A stretch of 64,000 bases of DNA from Myoxocephalus aenaeus (Eukaryota > Chordata > Actinopteri > Perciformes > Cottidae): NCBI GenBank assembly GCA_038501785.1, contig JBAMJR010000031.1, positions 9,319,001-9,383,000 on the forward strand, in the 5' to 3' direction. The translations under genes were made by a program, and so were the position numbers. Under the pieces are notes generated by a model. It saw nothing but the letters and a program-made list of their open reading frames with translations. It did no database searches and was not told where the DNA came from. Shown one piece after another: positions 11,401 to 22,689 of the stretch. Each line of letters begins with the position of its first letter. Position 1 is the first letter of the stretch.

Positions 11401-12029
11401 AATCAGCGGCAGCTGTTATCCCTGTTATGTGTCTCAGCAGGATATCCTGTAGCCTGCTGATGCTCAAAGTTGTATAGCTGGAGTAACTCACAAAGCCATA
11501 TTGCATTCATATATGATGGGCCGAGCAGCTCTACATTTAAAGGTCTACAATGTATCATCTTCACTATCAATCATTCAGATGCTATCGTCTTGAAATTATG
11601 CACATACATATTGTAGAAACCAAGATAATATTGTATAGTCATTTCTGTGTGCCTACTTGTAAATAGACTCATAAAGCACTTAAAAAACACATTTTATACA
11701 GTATATTCAATTTAAAGTGCATCGTGTGTCTTAAAGAAATAGTTTTACATTTTAGAAAAAGTATTTTCACTTTTCGATAAAGCTTAATTCCCAACGTTTT
11801 ACAGTAATCCTTTAATGAAAGATGCCGGTTTAAGGAAATATCATATACATTCATGTTCGGTTATTCATGTTGTAGCATGGCCTCCTTGACTAACGTTGCA
11901 GCTATATAAATAATCCTTAGTTATAGTTCATCTAAGAAAAACTGCTGATTTTTAGAAGGTAAGAAGCGTCATTTAACTTGGCTTTAACCACTATGGCTCT
12001 TGGCATTTATCCAAAAATGTAAAAGGCAG

Positions 12030-12215
12030 AGAAATTATTCTCTGCGTTTTACCCATCCTTAGTATTTAAGGAGCATTGGGCAACTGGGGGTTCAGTGTCT
12101 TGCTCAAGGACACTTTGACATGCAAACTATGGGGAGAACAGGGCTCGAACCGGCTACCTTGTGGTTTCAGGACGACCACTCTCCCGATTACCTACACCCG
12201 CTACACTAGTAACCC
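12030..12215. repeat. teleost interspersed repeat, SINE-like with B-box-like motif
   Basis: The segment includes TTCAGTGTCTTGCTCAAGGA followed by a CTCGAACCGGCTACC stretch. This combination recurs widely in fish genomes and resembles a tRNA-derived SINE containing a B-box-like GGCTCGAACC. There is no complete tRNA cloverleaf, so it is not called a tRNA gene. Confidence 0.5.
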
Positions 12216-13080
12216 AACCATTAGTATGTCTGGGTGCTGTGTCCTCCCGCGTAGTAGGGATCCTGATGCCACAGGGTCTTTGCAGAAGCCTCAGTGGGTC
12301 AGGGACTCTTTGGTGGCATGTTTTCTGGGTCTGCTGCATGAAGAGATCTTGCCTTACTGTACATTAACCTCCCAGGCTGATCTCTGCAGGAGCTCGCTCT
12401 GACAGCATCACTTTGATGATGCTTGGGTGTCATTATTTGTGAGTGCTGCCCGAGCAAGGCTGTCTAACCTTTTTTTTTTCCTCCGAGTGCTCATTTGACA
12501 AAATGAAAGTGGCCGCATTCATCGCCTCTGAACTTATCCCGCCATTGGCAAAGCCTCAGTTTCTGTGTAGGCCTCTTTTGTCAGTTTGTTAAACAGAGAC
12601 TGTTGTCTTGTAATCGCTTTTAAGGGCCTTTATACCTTCTCTGTTCGTAGACGTCTACCATCCGGAAAGTCCCCTAAAAATCTTCTGTGGACTTTGGTGA
12701 AGTGACACTCAAAGTTAAGTATTTGACTGACTGTCATGCTCTCATCTCAAATGATAATTTATCAATTAACATTTGTGAAAAAACAGCGGTAACCCATTCC
12801 TCATGTAAATAGTAGCCTTTTATTCGCCTGGGTATTTTCTGCGGTCATTGTCAAATTGTGTGTATTTAGACAATCATTTTGTGTCAGAGGGTGCTACTGG
12901 TAGCTTTTGAGCTACTAGAAGGTAAAAGAGTCACCCCCTCCTTAACCAATTGTACGATTCATGTGTTGACATCCCGTTAAAATGTCTTTACAGATTAACT
13001 GAGTTTTGTGTAAGTATTGCAGACTTTATGGCCCATAGAGTTTTATTGAAGACCCAGAGAAAAGCCTCAGTTACGATTAC

Positions 13081-13199
<119 letters not shown>

Positions 13200-14088
13200 C
13201 CGGCATGAAGTAAAAACTCCATGTGGTGATAGTTACAAGGCATATAAAACATTCATGTGGAAACAAGAGGCCATAAATTATGTTTTGGACACACATGACA
13301 TCTACAGTGTATGATCAGTAAGATGATTGCGGGTATCTAGCGATTAGTCAAATATAGTGTTCTATAAGTATTAATTTATTTGCCATTATGATGCATGTAA
13401 AGTTCAACAGAATATACTTTATGCTCCATATCTCATGTTATCACAGCTATGGAGTTTATATTGATAACGGCTCTGACTTAATGTTTACTCAGGCTGCAGG
13501 CAATGTGGTAGGTTCCCAGTCGTAATGATGCATGTTGAGACGGCAACATAAGCGACTTGCCAACCCCCCTCCGAGTCTGTTGTCTGTTGTCTGCCTAGCT
13601 GCTGAGATGTTGAGCTATCCACCATGTCTGTGCCCTGGCTCGACAAGCACCACAACTTATCCTGAGTCATAAGCCATGATGATGGATACTTGAATTTGGT
13701 TACTACAGTTAAAGTAATTAACTTGGATTTATCTTGTGACATGTCAACATTTTTAGTAGTCGCATGAATTCCAATATGATTGTTCGGATTTAAAACGGTT
13801 TGCCAAAAATCAAACCTGTATCTGATTTAATTAAGGCCACGTATGAATGTTGCCCAAATCAGAATTGAAAGAAACTGATTCTATATGATTTGTGCCGTTC
13901 CCACTCTTATGCAGCATGCACTTAGCCATAATATTAATCAACAACTGAGGGTTTTTTTATCAATTGGTTCACTTATTTAGTTCTGTATAATACATAAAGA
14001 CAGGAAACTGAACTTAGTAATTATGAAGTGTTTTGACTCTTTGAGCTGTCATGGCATCCTGCCTTGTGCTGTAGCACACGCATGCTGG

Positions 14089-14183
14089 GTTTGTAGCCAC
14101 ACCCTTATCAGAGATGCTACTGCAGGTTAGGACAACTGATAACCACCATGTGTAACATCTCTGATTGGGGTGTGGGCACAAAT
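14089..14183. repeat. imperfect hairpin, 32-bp arms and 31-nt loop
   Basis: The left arm (14089-14120) and right arm (14152-14183) are reverse complements at about 26 of 32 positions. The core is ATCAGAGATG. It could be the remnant of a small inverted-repeat transposon or a transcribed hairpin; the sequence alone does not decide. Confidence 0.6.
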
Positions 14184-14755
14184 ACAACATAGTTATTAGT
14201 TTCAACCCAATGCAGCAACAGCTGCCCTGTGTGATTTCAGTGTTGATTTAGCCTTTAATGGAATTGTTGGCTTCCAGGACGTGAGTTATGATCGTGCATG
14301 AGTAAAGCCACTAATGGTACAGATTTGGTTCAATATTGAATATTATTTTTTCCCATCTTTCTTTTTAGCATACAGGAGTCTTAAGCAACAAGTACCACTC
14401 TCCTGACTTTTTTTTTCTAAATCCTTTTCTCTCACCTCTGCTGCCTCACACCTAACTAGGTGATGGAAGGCCAGGTTGGAGAGGAGGCTGCTCCATTAGA
14501 GCAGATGTAATTGGAGTGTCTAATGGCTACAGCACACCAGATGAAAGGTAATCAAATGGTGTGTGGCTGTCGGAGTAGGTGTTAAGAGAAGGGTCAGCTC
14601 TTACAACTTACTGACGCTGTTCTTGAATATCTCTCTTTGGACAAAACAGAAGCACAGCTCATCTTTTCAGATGTATTTATTTTTGCATGCGTATACATGC
14701 AAACATGCCAATATAATAAAAACTATGCCATGTTACTGTCAGGCACTCAATCTGT

Positions 14756-14776
14756 AAAAAAAAAAAAAAAAAAAAC
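14756..14776. repeat. poly(A) run
   Basis: About 21 consecutive A residues. It could be a retroposon tail, but no body sequence upstream was recognised. Confidence 0.9.
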
Positions 14777-15930
14777 TTGTATTGAACATTACAGGATACA
14801 TCTATATCATCCAATCAGAACTGTGTGCAGGACAAAGAAAAGGGTCATCCTCCTACGTATGTTATTAGCTCAACCGACCCCTGTCAATTGAAAATTATGT
14901 ACTTGAAACAATAATCATATCCACCACACGTTTGTTTGCTAAATACTCCAAGTTTATTTCCACAACTGGTAGCAAAAGACAGCTATATTTCTATGTTTGA
15001 ATCCCAGAAAAACAGAGACTTTACATGCAATAGCTAGAGTCAGCAGGCATGTCATTCCTTGAGTTGAATTGCTTATATTGCTGCCAGTAGTTATGAGTTG
15101 GAAATTCACCTGCGGTTTTTCACTCATTCATCATGCTTTCTAAAACCACCCTCGACGATGCTTCTATAATTGACCATTGTTCTAGCTCTGGGAAGTAAAC
15201 AGAAGTAATCTTTCAAACTCCTCCAACCCTGCAAAGTGAAATATTTCAACCTTTCAAACACTTAAAGCCATCAAAAAGATGCATCATGAGCTACAGACAA
15301 AATCATAATTAGTCTTAGGGATTTAATGTGATGCAATGTTTTAGAGTCTATTTAATCTCTATATGCATTACAGGGTTGCATTTCATTTCCACATGTGTTT
15401 TCAGATTATGCTCTTAATATATTTGAATTAGCTCCTGCTCTGCTAACAGAGGCGTGTTGCTATTTTAAGCTTCAGTATAAAGTCAGCCAATAATTTAAAT
15501 TGACTGTGGTTTCAACTTTATATTTGTATTCCCTAAATCTTTTTAATATAAATGCTAGAGATATCCAGGCAATGTCATCCAGAATTAGTCTTAACTAAAT
15601 TACCTAACAACATAATTTGACCCGGCTAAAATTACATCAGCCTGGATTATAGTTATAATCAGCTCACAAAGAATAGGCTCTAGGTTGCCTTATCTTCATA
15701 ACTGATTCCACATGTATCTAGTCAGTAAATATGTTACTGACAACATGCATTAGCAAGTTTATGTATCTAATGAAGACAATATTTCCTCTTCATGTCCATT
15801 CAGTCAGAGTTGTGTTCTTTTTTTTTTTTTTTTTTACAAATAATCTAACTGGAGCACAATATCACAGATGCTCACACCGCACTGAAAGAGGTCTAATGAT
15901 ACCCTTGCTGTCACCTATTGAACGCGTTTC

Positions 15931-15960
15931 CGTCCTTCCTTCCTTGCTTCCTTCCTTCTT
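15931..15960. repeat. (CCTT)n-like tetranucleotide patch
   Basis: Imperfect CCTT units, interrupted once by GCTT. Confidence 0.8.
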
Positions 15961-17949
15961 CTCACAGTGAAGAAAGAAACTTTAGAATAACACCAAAGCA
16001 TCCAATAAGAAATACCGGACATCCTCTGCCAGACCTCAGCGACACATACACACACATTCCCATATTCCAGAGTCACGTCAAAAGGCTGGTCGTGCAGCCA
16101 GTTATGCAAATATAGGCGGGGAGAAAAGCACAACACCCACTGAGGAGAGCGGAGATGGGATAATGATCACTAATTAATCATGCACTGGGGTCATGCGGCT
16201 CATCTCGTCACCACACAGGAGCAGGAGGGAATGACTCACTTCCCGCTGAAGGCTCCACATTGGAGGCAGCTGAATGAAATGAGCCATTGGTGTCTCAGCA
16301 AGAAGTCTTTTATTAGTCTCAACCAGTGATGCAAATGTGTGAGTTGCTCTGGGGAAAAGGGTTATTAATGCATGTGCAAGGTAACTCAAATAGTATATTA
16401 GCCAAAAACAAACATTCCCACAAATTCCCAAATTCCCTCTCATCTCAAAGGTATAACAATTTCCCAAAAATAATTTTGACACTCATACAAAAAGATTCCC
16501 TCTCAATCACCACTTTAAGTGTGTGACTGTCTGTATCTACAGAGACCTTGCACTCTGCCCGTATGTTCTCTTTTCATCTTATTTTGCTTTGTATGGGACG
16601 TTTCAGGGGGTCAGCAAAGAGCATTCGGGCACCACGTGGGGGTGTAATTAAGCAGGGTGTTAACCAGTTCTAATTCCTAGGTCAAACACCTCCCGCTTTT
16701 TCACACCCATCCACGTGCCGAGGCTTTATGGCACTCTTTGGCATCTGTATCATACAAAGCGGCAGAGTACGGGGTTGTTACATCTTTGTGTTTTCATCTG
16801 CTTCTGTGTGTATGCGTTTCCCCTCTCTCTCATCTGCTGTGTGCTGGAATGCCACAGACGGATGAAGCGTGCCTTTCTCTGCATTCATTCAAAATGCTGC
16901 ACTTTCCAGCAGGGTTGTGCAGCTTTTATGTTGTTCTTGCTGATGCACTAAAACTGGATTCCCATCTTCTTATCACAATATTATTTATATTAAGCAAAAT
17001 ATATAATTTTACATACTAAATAATGATATTAAGTGTAGTAGGAATGTTATCTATACAAGATATTTTGGCACTGTAGTGTTTTGGCTCAAACACCAATACA
17101 AAGCTAAATATACTGTATTAAACAAGTGATTGTTAGTAAGAGCTTCGAACTTATTGTGTATATGTTGTTGCTCAAATCAACAAAGCTAAATAGGTTTTGC
17201 TCTTGGCAAAATGTATACAACTTTTTAAATTGTAATGCTCTGCACTGTAATTATATTTTCCCTCCCTCTCTGTTATACTGGTAGCTCGACATTGATTGCT
17301 GTGAAGTGCTTTCATAACTCCTGACAGTTTGACAGGCTCTGTGGTTGGCTCATTGGTCGACACCTTCACCAATAAAATAGCAAGAAGGAAACCGACAATA
17401 GGATAGAAAAAGACTTGACAGGACTTGTTGGCATATCACAACGTTTTGACTTCATGGCGCCGTGCTGAAAGATAAATTATAGCAAAAGCTTTATGTAATG
17501 ACAACCATCTGAGTTTGGATCCTTGGCAGCTTTTAATAAACAAGGCCGTGTGTCCAGAGAATAAGAATGAGCCGTCAGGAGAAGCACTGTATCACAGCAT
17601 GCATATCAAAGCTGTTTTGCTATGTCTCCCATCTTTAACATTAACATTCTAAGGTGCAGTTGAGAACACTTTTATGTGGTTATTTTACCTGATGAGTACC
17701 ACTGTGCTTAATAAGGAGAGGATTTCTAGAACAACTTCAAGTGGAAATGTTCACTAATGAATATTCAGATGCTGTAGGCACTTGAAAGGGATTTTAAAAG
17801 AAGGCGCTGCAGTTGTTTATGACACTCGTTGCTGAATATGTAGTGTTCTCCATCATTAGCAAATGTTTGCCATTATAGGTCTGTGATGGTCGTTGGATAT
17901 GTGGCGTCTCTGAAAGAGCCAGTCTTATGATTATGATTGCATTTATTTG

Positions 17950-18560
17950 CTTTACATGATATAATCTGATAAATAGGACTTAAACCATCTTAGTGTGGTT
18001 CCTTTAATGCCAATTAAATGTTCTAGTCTCTGTAATAGAATGTGAGGGTCCATGATGTGGAATGCAGCACTAAGGTCGAACAAGACAAGTACAGAGACAA
18101 GTCCTTTGTTTGATGCAATTAGAAAGTAATTCGTAATTTTCACCAGTGCTGTCTCTGTGCTATGATTCACTCTAAATCCTGACTGAAAATCCTTAAATAA
18201 TATATTGTTATGTAGAAAGTCACACAACTGATTTGTGACTGCTTTCTCAAGTATCTTAGTGAGGAAGAGAAGGTTAGAGATGGTTAGCCAATACCTCTGG
18301 ATCACAAGTGGGCTTCTTAAGAAGAGTTTTAACTACAGCTACTTTTAAAGGACTGAGGTACATGGCCTGTTAGTAAAGACAGATTACTAATATCTAGTAG
18401 AGAGGTGCTTCTTTAAGCAGCCTTGTCAGGATGGAAATTGAAGTCAATTGGTCAAGGTTGATGGGAGAAAAGCAGTCTAAATATATCTCAGGTTTTACAG
18501 CTGTTTCTAAGGTTACTCTATTTGAGGATGCCTTCCTATATGTTTTAAGACTCTCACCAG
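17950..18560 (-). pseudogene. L2-like LINE reverse transcriptase fragment
   Basis: The - strand frame 17952-18305 reads NLLFLTKILEKAVTNQL, then FQSGFRVNHSTETALV and LFDLSAAFHIMDPHILLQRL. This is the fingers/palm region of an L2/CR1-type non-LTR reverse transcriptase with the first catalytic Asp region (DLSAAF). Upstream on the same strand (18305-18420) shifted frames read LLDISNLSLLTGHVPQSFK and then LKKPTCDP, the preceding conserved block. Frameshifts and stops separate the two, and neither an endonuclease nor a YxDD box is present. It is a 5'- and 3'-truncated dead copy. Confidence 0.85.
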
Positions 18561-18736
18561 ACTAACCGAAATGCTCACAAATTTGTGTTAATTTTGTGTA
18601 TTTTTTTAGTGTAGAGTCTAAACAGTAGCATGCTTTGTACTTTATGCTAGGATGGATATGTCACACATTATGTCGGGTCTACTTTGCCTTTGCTACCCAC
18701 AATATTTGGCCAATCCTCAACTTTAGCATGTCAATT

Positions 18737-19800
18737 TCAGTGTCTGTTGGAGGAGTCTCTCACTGTGTGACTCTGGTGGGGTCCACAAGAATACTTTGCA
18801 GATTCTTTATGCAAATACTTTGTTGCACATGTATTCTTCTTGAGGAGGATGGATATATACCTTTTGGGTGAACTCTTTGCCTTGTAAATAGGCTGCTTTA
18901 ATGTCCATAGAGTTTCACTGCCATTTCTTTTGATATATAACTGCCATAATAATTTTAGAGACTCCAATAGAGAAGAAAAAGAAATAGAGACTCCAAGGCA
19001 CATGTACGTAAGTGAGTCTTTTGGGAGCTCCTGAGTGTTCATTACTTCAAAACCTCTTGCAACTAATCTTGCTTTAGGTATAACACCATCCGGTATCTCC
19101 TTAAGTGTGCACACCCACCTCGTAGATATGCATTTCCGGCCTTCATCTGTCAACTCTTCATGCAAATCATTATTTTTCCAGTTGCTGAGTTCATTGTGTT
19201 TGGCAGACATGAAGGCATCATCATTCACAATAAGTATGTCATCTTCAGGATGGCTAGCGCTATCGGCATGCTCAGCTGGAACCACTTAGAGTGTGTACTT
19301 GTCCTAGGTCAACTGAACCTGCAGGGCCCAATGTACGGCAAATTGTGTGTGCTTGGCCACTCCCACTGTCCAGTTTTCCGAATAAGGCCTCAAAAATGGT
19401 GGTTGGGTTGTTCTCTGATGCGTCAGATTGAATATGACTACCTCCTTCAGGCTGTATTGGTGTGTGAGGGGGTTTACTGTTATCCTCACCATTTGAGGCA
19501 TCTCTTCCTCACTTTTGTTTTCAGTGTCATAGTTATTCTCATTAAAGCCAGGTTCTGGTAAAAAAAAAATGATGATGTTCAGTTCCCCTCCAGCTGATTC
19601 TCCCTTTCTCCCCGCACTGCCTGTGGGTTACCTACTTTTCGAAGCCTGAAGTGATCTACACAAACATAAGTGCCTCCATGCCTCACAAATATCTCCGTAC
19701 CATCTTGGCCGATGACCACATCTGAACCTTTCCATTCTATTTAATCCACCTGTTTGTCGTAGACTTTGTCTCGTTTGGTATCAGTCATCAATGGGTCGCA
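18737..19800 (-). pseudogene. decayed Ty1/copia-type pol fragment (integrase C-terminus and reverse transcriptase N-terminus)
   Basis: Frame 18737-19285 (-) contains CISTRWVCTLKEIPDGVIPK followed by ARLVARGFE. This is the diagnostic start of the copia-type reverse transcriptase (RVT_2), in which the integrase precedes the reverse transcriptase. Further upstream on the same strand (about 19640-19790) one frame reads WKGSDVVIGQDGTEIFVRHG and then GTYVCVDHFRLRKV, like the integrase C-terminal region of fish copia elements. The two parts are in the order expected for copia and the reverse of that in gypsy. Frameshifts and stops break the region, and no LTRs were found. Confidence 0.75.
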
Positions 19801-19904
19801 GTTGTTTACAAAGGGCTCTTTGGATCTTTTCACAGCACTTGGCTTCTGTAAATGTTCTCCTTACAGCATGTCATTTTGTGATGTTTACACACTAAGAGTT
19901 TACA

Positions 19905-20300
19905 GACAGTCTTGAGGCAACATGCTAAATGCTAACAAGCTCACACAAAAAAAGTGTGCTGATTAGCAGGTATTATATCTACCATACTAACATTTGCTAA
20001 GTAGTCCTAAACACAACGACTGGCAATTAGTCGTACACAAAAGTATTCGACAAACTAAAATGTTTGACCTTGTGATGGCACCAGATGTCAGGGGATAAGA
20101 AAGGTTATTACAATTCAGGTGAACAGAAGTTCATGACAATGATGTAGAGACATTTCACCAAACGTCAACTTCATGGTGGCGCTAGAGTAAAAGTCAAGAG
20201 ACCGGTCATTAAGTCCATGGTAGTTTGTCCAATAGTTGTTGAGAAATTCAGTCTGGTCCAAAGTGGTTGGCGGAGTGAGTGAGAGATCAACACTGACATC
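19905..20300 (-). repeat. teleost interspersed repeat family, copy A (reverse)
   Basis: On the - strand it includes sequence like TTCTCAACAACTATTGGACA together with the GCTAACATTTAGCAT-type module. The same modules recur at 21.6, 42.1, 55.4, 60.2 and 62.6 kb. No coding capacity is seen. I recognise the family from fish genomes but cannot name it securely. Confidence 0.6.
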
Positions 20301-20518
20301 CATCGAGTCATGCAGTTAGTGTGGGTAAAAAGCTGTCAAAGAGGAGATTTGTGGTCATTGATCTGATATGGTGTTTGTCTCAAGCTGATTGTTTAGCCAT
20401 GGTCACAATCTCGTTCTTCTATTATTGATTTCAGATATAAAAGAAACAAAACACATACATCCTGCACACTAGAAGAGTTCCACAAGAAAGACACACTGAG
20501 AATTTAGAACTCTAGGTG

Positions 20519-20834
20519 TGTCACGACCGGGTGTGGTGCGCGGAGACTCAGGTGCAGAGGAAGGAGACCGGAGGCAGGTTTAGGGGAGCAAAAATCCAAA
20601 ACGTCCTTTACTAAGTAAAACCAAACTCAAAACAAAGAACTGGCAAGATTACAACAAGGCAAGGAGTGACGAGCGACATGGACACACACGATACAAAGAC
20701 AGACTGACAAGGGAAAGCAGGGGAGTATATATAGGGGAGGGGAAACACAGGTGAAGGGAATCATAATCATGGCAGTGGCTGGGGGCAGGTGCAGGGAATC
20801 ACAATCAATGACACAAAATTAACCGGCCCTTACA
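20519..20834 (-). mobile_element. solo LTR of a gypsy-type retrotransposon
   Basis: The unit begins TGTCACGACC and ends CCCTTACA (TG...CA), and is flanked by an exact 5-bp duplication AGGTG (20514-20518 and 20835-20839). A TATATATAGG motif inside reads as a TATA box on the - strand. No internal gag or pol accompanies it, so it is a solo LTR left by LTR-LTR recombination. Its sequence differs from the LTRs of the full element at 22.25 kb, so it is a separate family. Confidence 0.88.
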
Positions 20835-20839
20835 AGGTG

Positions 20840-22247
20840 TCTGTTAAGTATTTCCCTTCTTAGACTATAAAAGCTGAGCTATGTGTTCATTCTGTCTCTC
20901 CTTTCCTACATTCACCCTGCATCACCTTTTTGATTTTACAACTTCAGCACCTCCCCAGCACATATACCTATAGTTACTGTATTTAGCTTGCATAGGCACA
21001 TAGCGTAAAGAACACAAAAAAAGGGTAAAATGTGCCCAATTGTTTTCATTTTTTGCTCTGAAAAGGTCCACCGTTCATTGCTAATGGAAACCTGTCCTTT
21101 TGAAGTAACATTAATCATATTGCAGAAAATTCTTAAAAAAAAAGTCTTATTAGAATTAATCATACCCTTTGCTGAGGTGGCACTTTGTCAAATGTTAAGC
21201 TCAGGGCTGGAACGCAAATGAAAACCAAAAGCTTTCCTCCCGAAGATTTGGGCCAAGCACACACATTTTTGATGCCATGTATGTGACGAGCAGAGTGCAT
21301 AAGATCCTCAAAATTAATATCCTGTCTGTGAAATAACCACACTCATCCTTTCAATCCCCTGTTTGAGGATTAAGGAAGCTAAGCAGTAATACATTTTGGG
21401 GTAAAGTTACTGCATAGTTGTAGCTGATTGATCATAGAAATGACTCTTTGATACATTTTACTGAATCATGTATGACTTTATTTTATTCTTATTTATTATT
21501 TTGGCTATATTTTTTCTTTTTTTGGCATGAGTATAATGCCATGTCTTTACTTGTTCCCATTTGGGTTCTCTTTGGCCGTGCTAGTGGCAGAGCTCTTGGG
21601 AGGGCAATGCTTATCTGTGGGTCAGTCTGTCGGTCCACCACTTTGGTTCAGAATTGAATATCTCAACAACTTTTGGGTAGATTACCATCGAGGTTTGTAC
21701 AGACCAGATGAGGAATCCTACTGACTTTGGTGATCCCATGGCTTTTCCCCTAGTGCCTCTATGAGGTTGATGTGTGTGGTTTTAAGTGAAATGTCTCTGT
21801 CTGATGGATTGCTTAGAAATGGACTGCCGCTCAGGGTGAATTCTGATAACCTTCATCTACTGACATCATCAGGTCAAAATGATTTACCATTTTCTTTAGT
21901 TTCTAACTAATACCTTGCAATACTAATGCCAGCCTCAGCTGTACTTTGTTTGTATTGCTAATACTTACCATGCTTCCGCGCTAAACTAAGATGATGAACA
22001 CGGTACACACTATACCTGCTAAATATTAGCATATTAGCATCCTGAAGTTAGCATTCAGCTCAAATCCCTGCTGTGTAGAATTACAGAGATGCTGCTGCTA
22101 GCATAGCTGTAGGCTGGTCTGCTTTTCTGCTGGTTTATATAACGCAGATTTTTCAACCAGCGGTCGTGGTATTAATGACTTCTGTGCAGAATAAAGTCTG
22201 CAGAATAAGGCGTGTTGGAGACCGACACGTTGAAAACTGTTCTTGCA
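20840..22247. other. intergenic between solo LTR and chromovirus
   Basis: No gene is seen. It includes repeat copy B (21610-22080). The sequence immediately left of the LTR element continues at 27449, giving the pre-insertion site. Confidence 0.6.
21610..22080 (+). repeat. teleost interspersed repeat family, copy B
   Basis: This is the most complete copy. It runs from GGTCCACCACTTTGGTTCAG through ATATCTCAACAACTTTTGGG and ATCCTACTGACTTTGGTGAT to a module rich in TAGCAT. No open reading frame or terminal inverted repeats were identified. Confidence 0.65.
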
Positions 22248-22252
22248 ACTCC

Positions 22253-22689
22253 TGTGAGGCACAGTAGATAGTCGAGTTCAATAGCACAACTCTGAGACAG
22301 GTGGTAGGCAAAGTTCTTTAGTGGGGTATTCAGGCAGGGGTCAAAACCAGGAGATCAGTCAAACAAGCAAACAAATCCGACAAGGGGCAGGCAAAAATCC
22401 ACGGTACACTAGACAGGCAAAAACGGGGTCAGAACAGGCAGGCAAAGAGAGGGATACGCTGGAGAGTTTGGCACAAAGGACAAGACAATCTGGCAGAGGA
22501 CACGTGCAAGTGAGGGGACCTAGATAGTGAGCTAATGAGGGAACGGGCTGCAGGTGAGATGGGTGTGAGGGCCAGGTGACGGTGATGAGGGGTAATCAGA
22601 CGTGGGTGGTAGGATCTGGAATGACAGGAGAGTGGTTAGAAATGACAGACAGGATGAAAAACACTTAATATGACGGGGAATCCGTGACA
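22253..22689 (-). repeat. 3' LTR of the chromovirus
   Basis: This 437-bp repeat is at the downstream end relative to transcription. In sense orientation it starts TGTCACGG and ends CTCACA. The stop codon of pol (22665-22667) lies inside it, so the last few pol residues are LTR-encoded. Confidence 0.95.

Noticed and set aside
12120..12215. Possible tRNA because of a B-box-like motif
   Set aside because: No acceptor stem, A box or cloverleaf could be assembled; better explained as a SINE-like repeat.
22321..22527. Identical 68-residue + strand frames in both LTRs (22321-22527 and 27080-27286)
   Set aside because: Antisense to transcription and duplicated only because the LTRs are identical.
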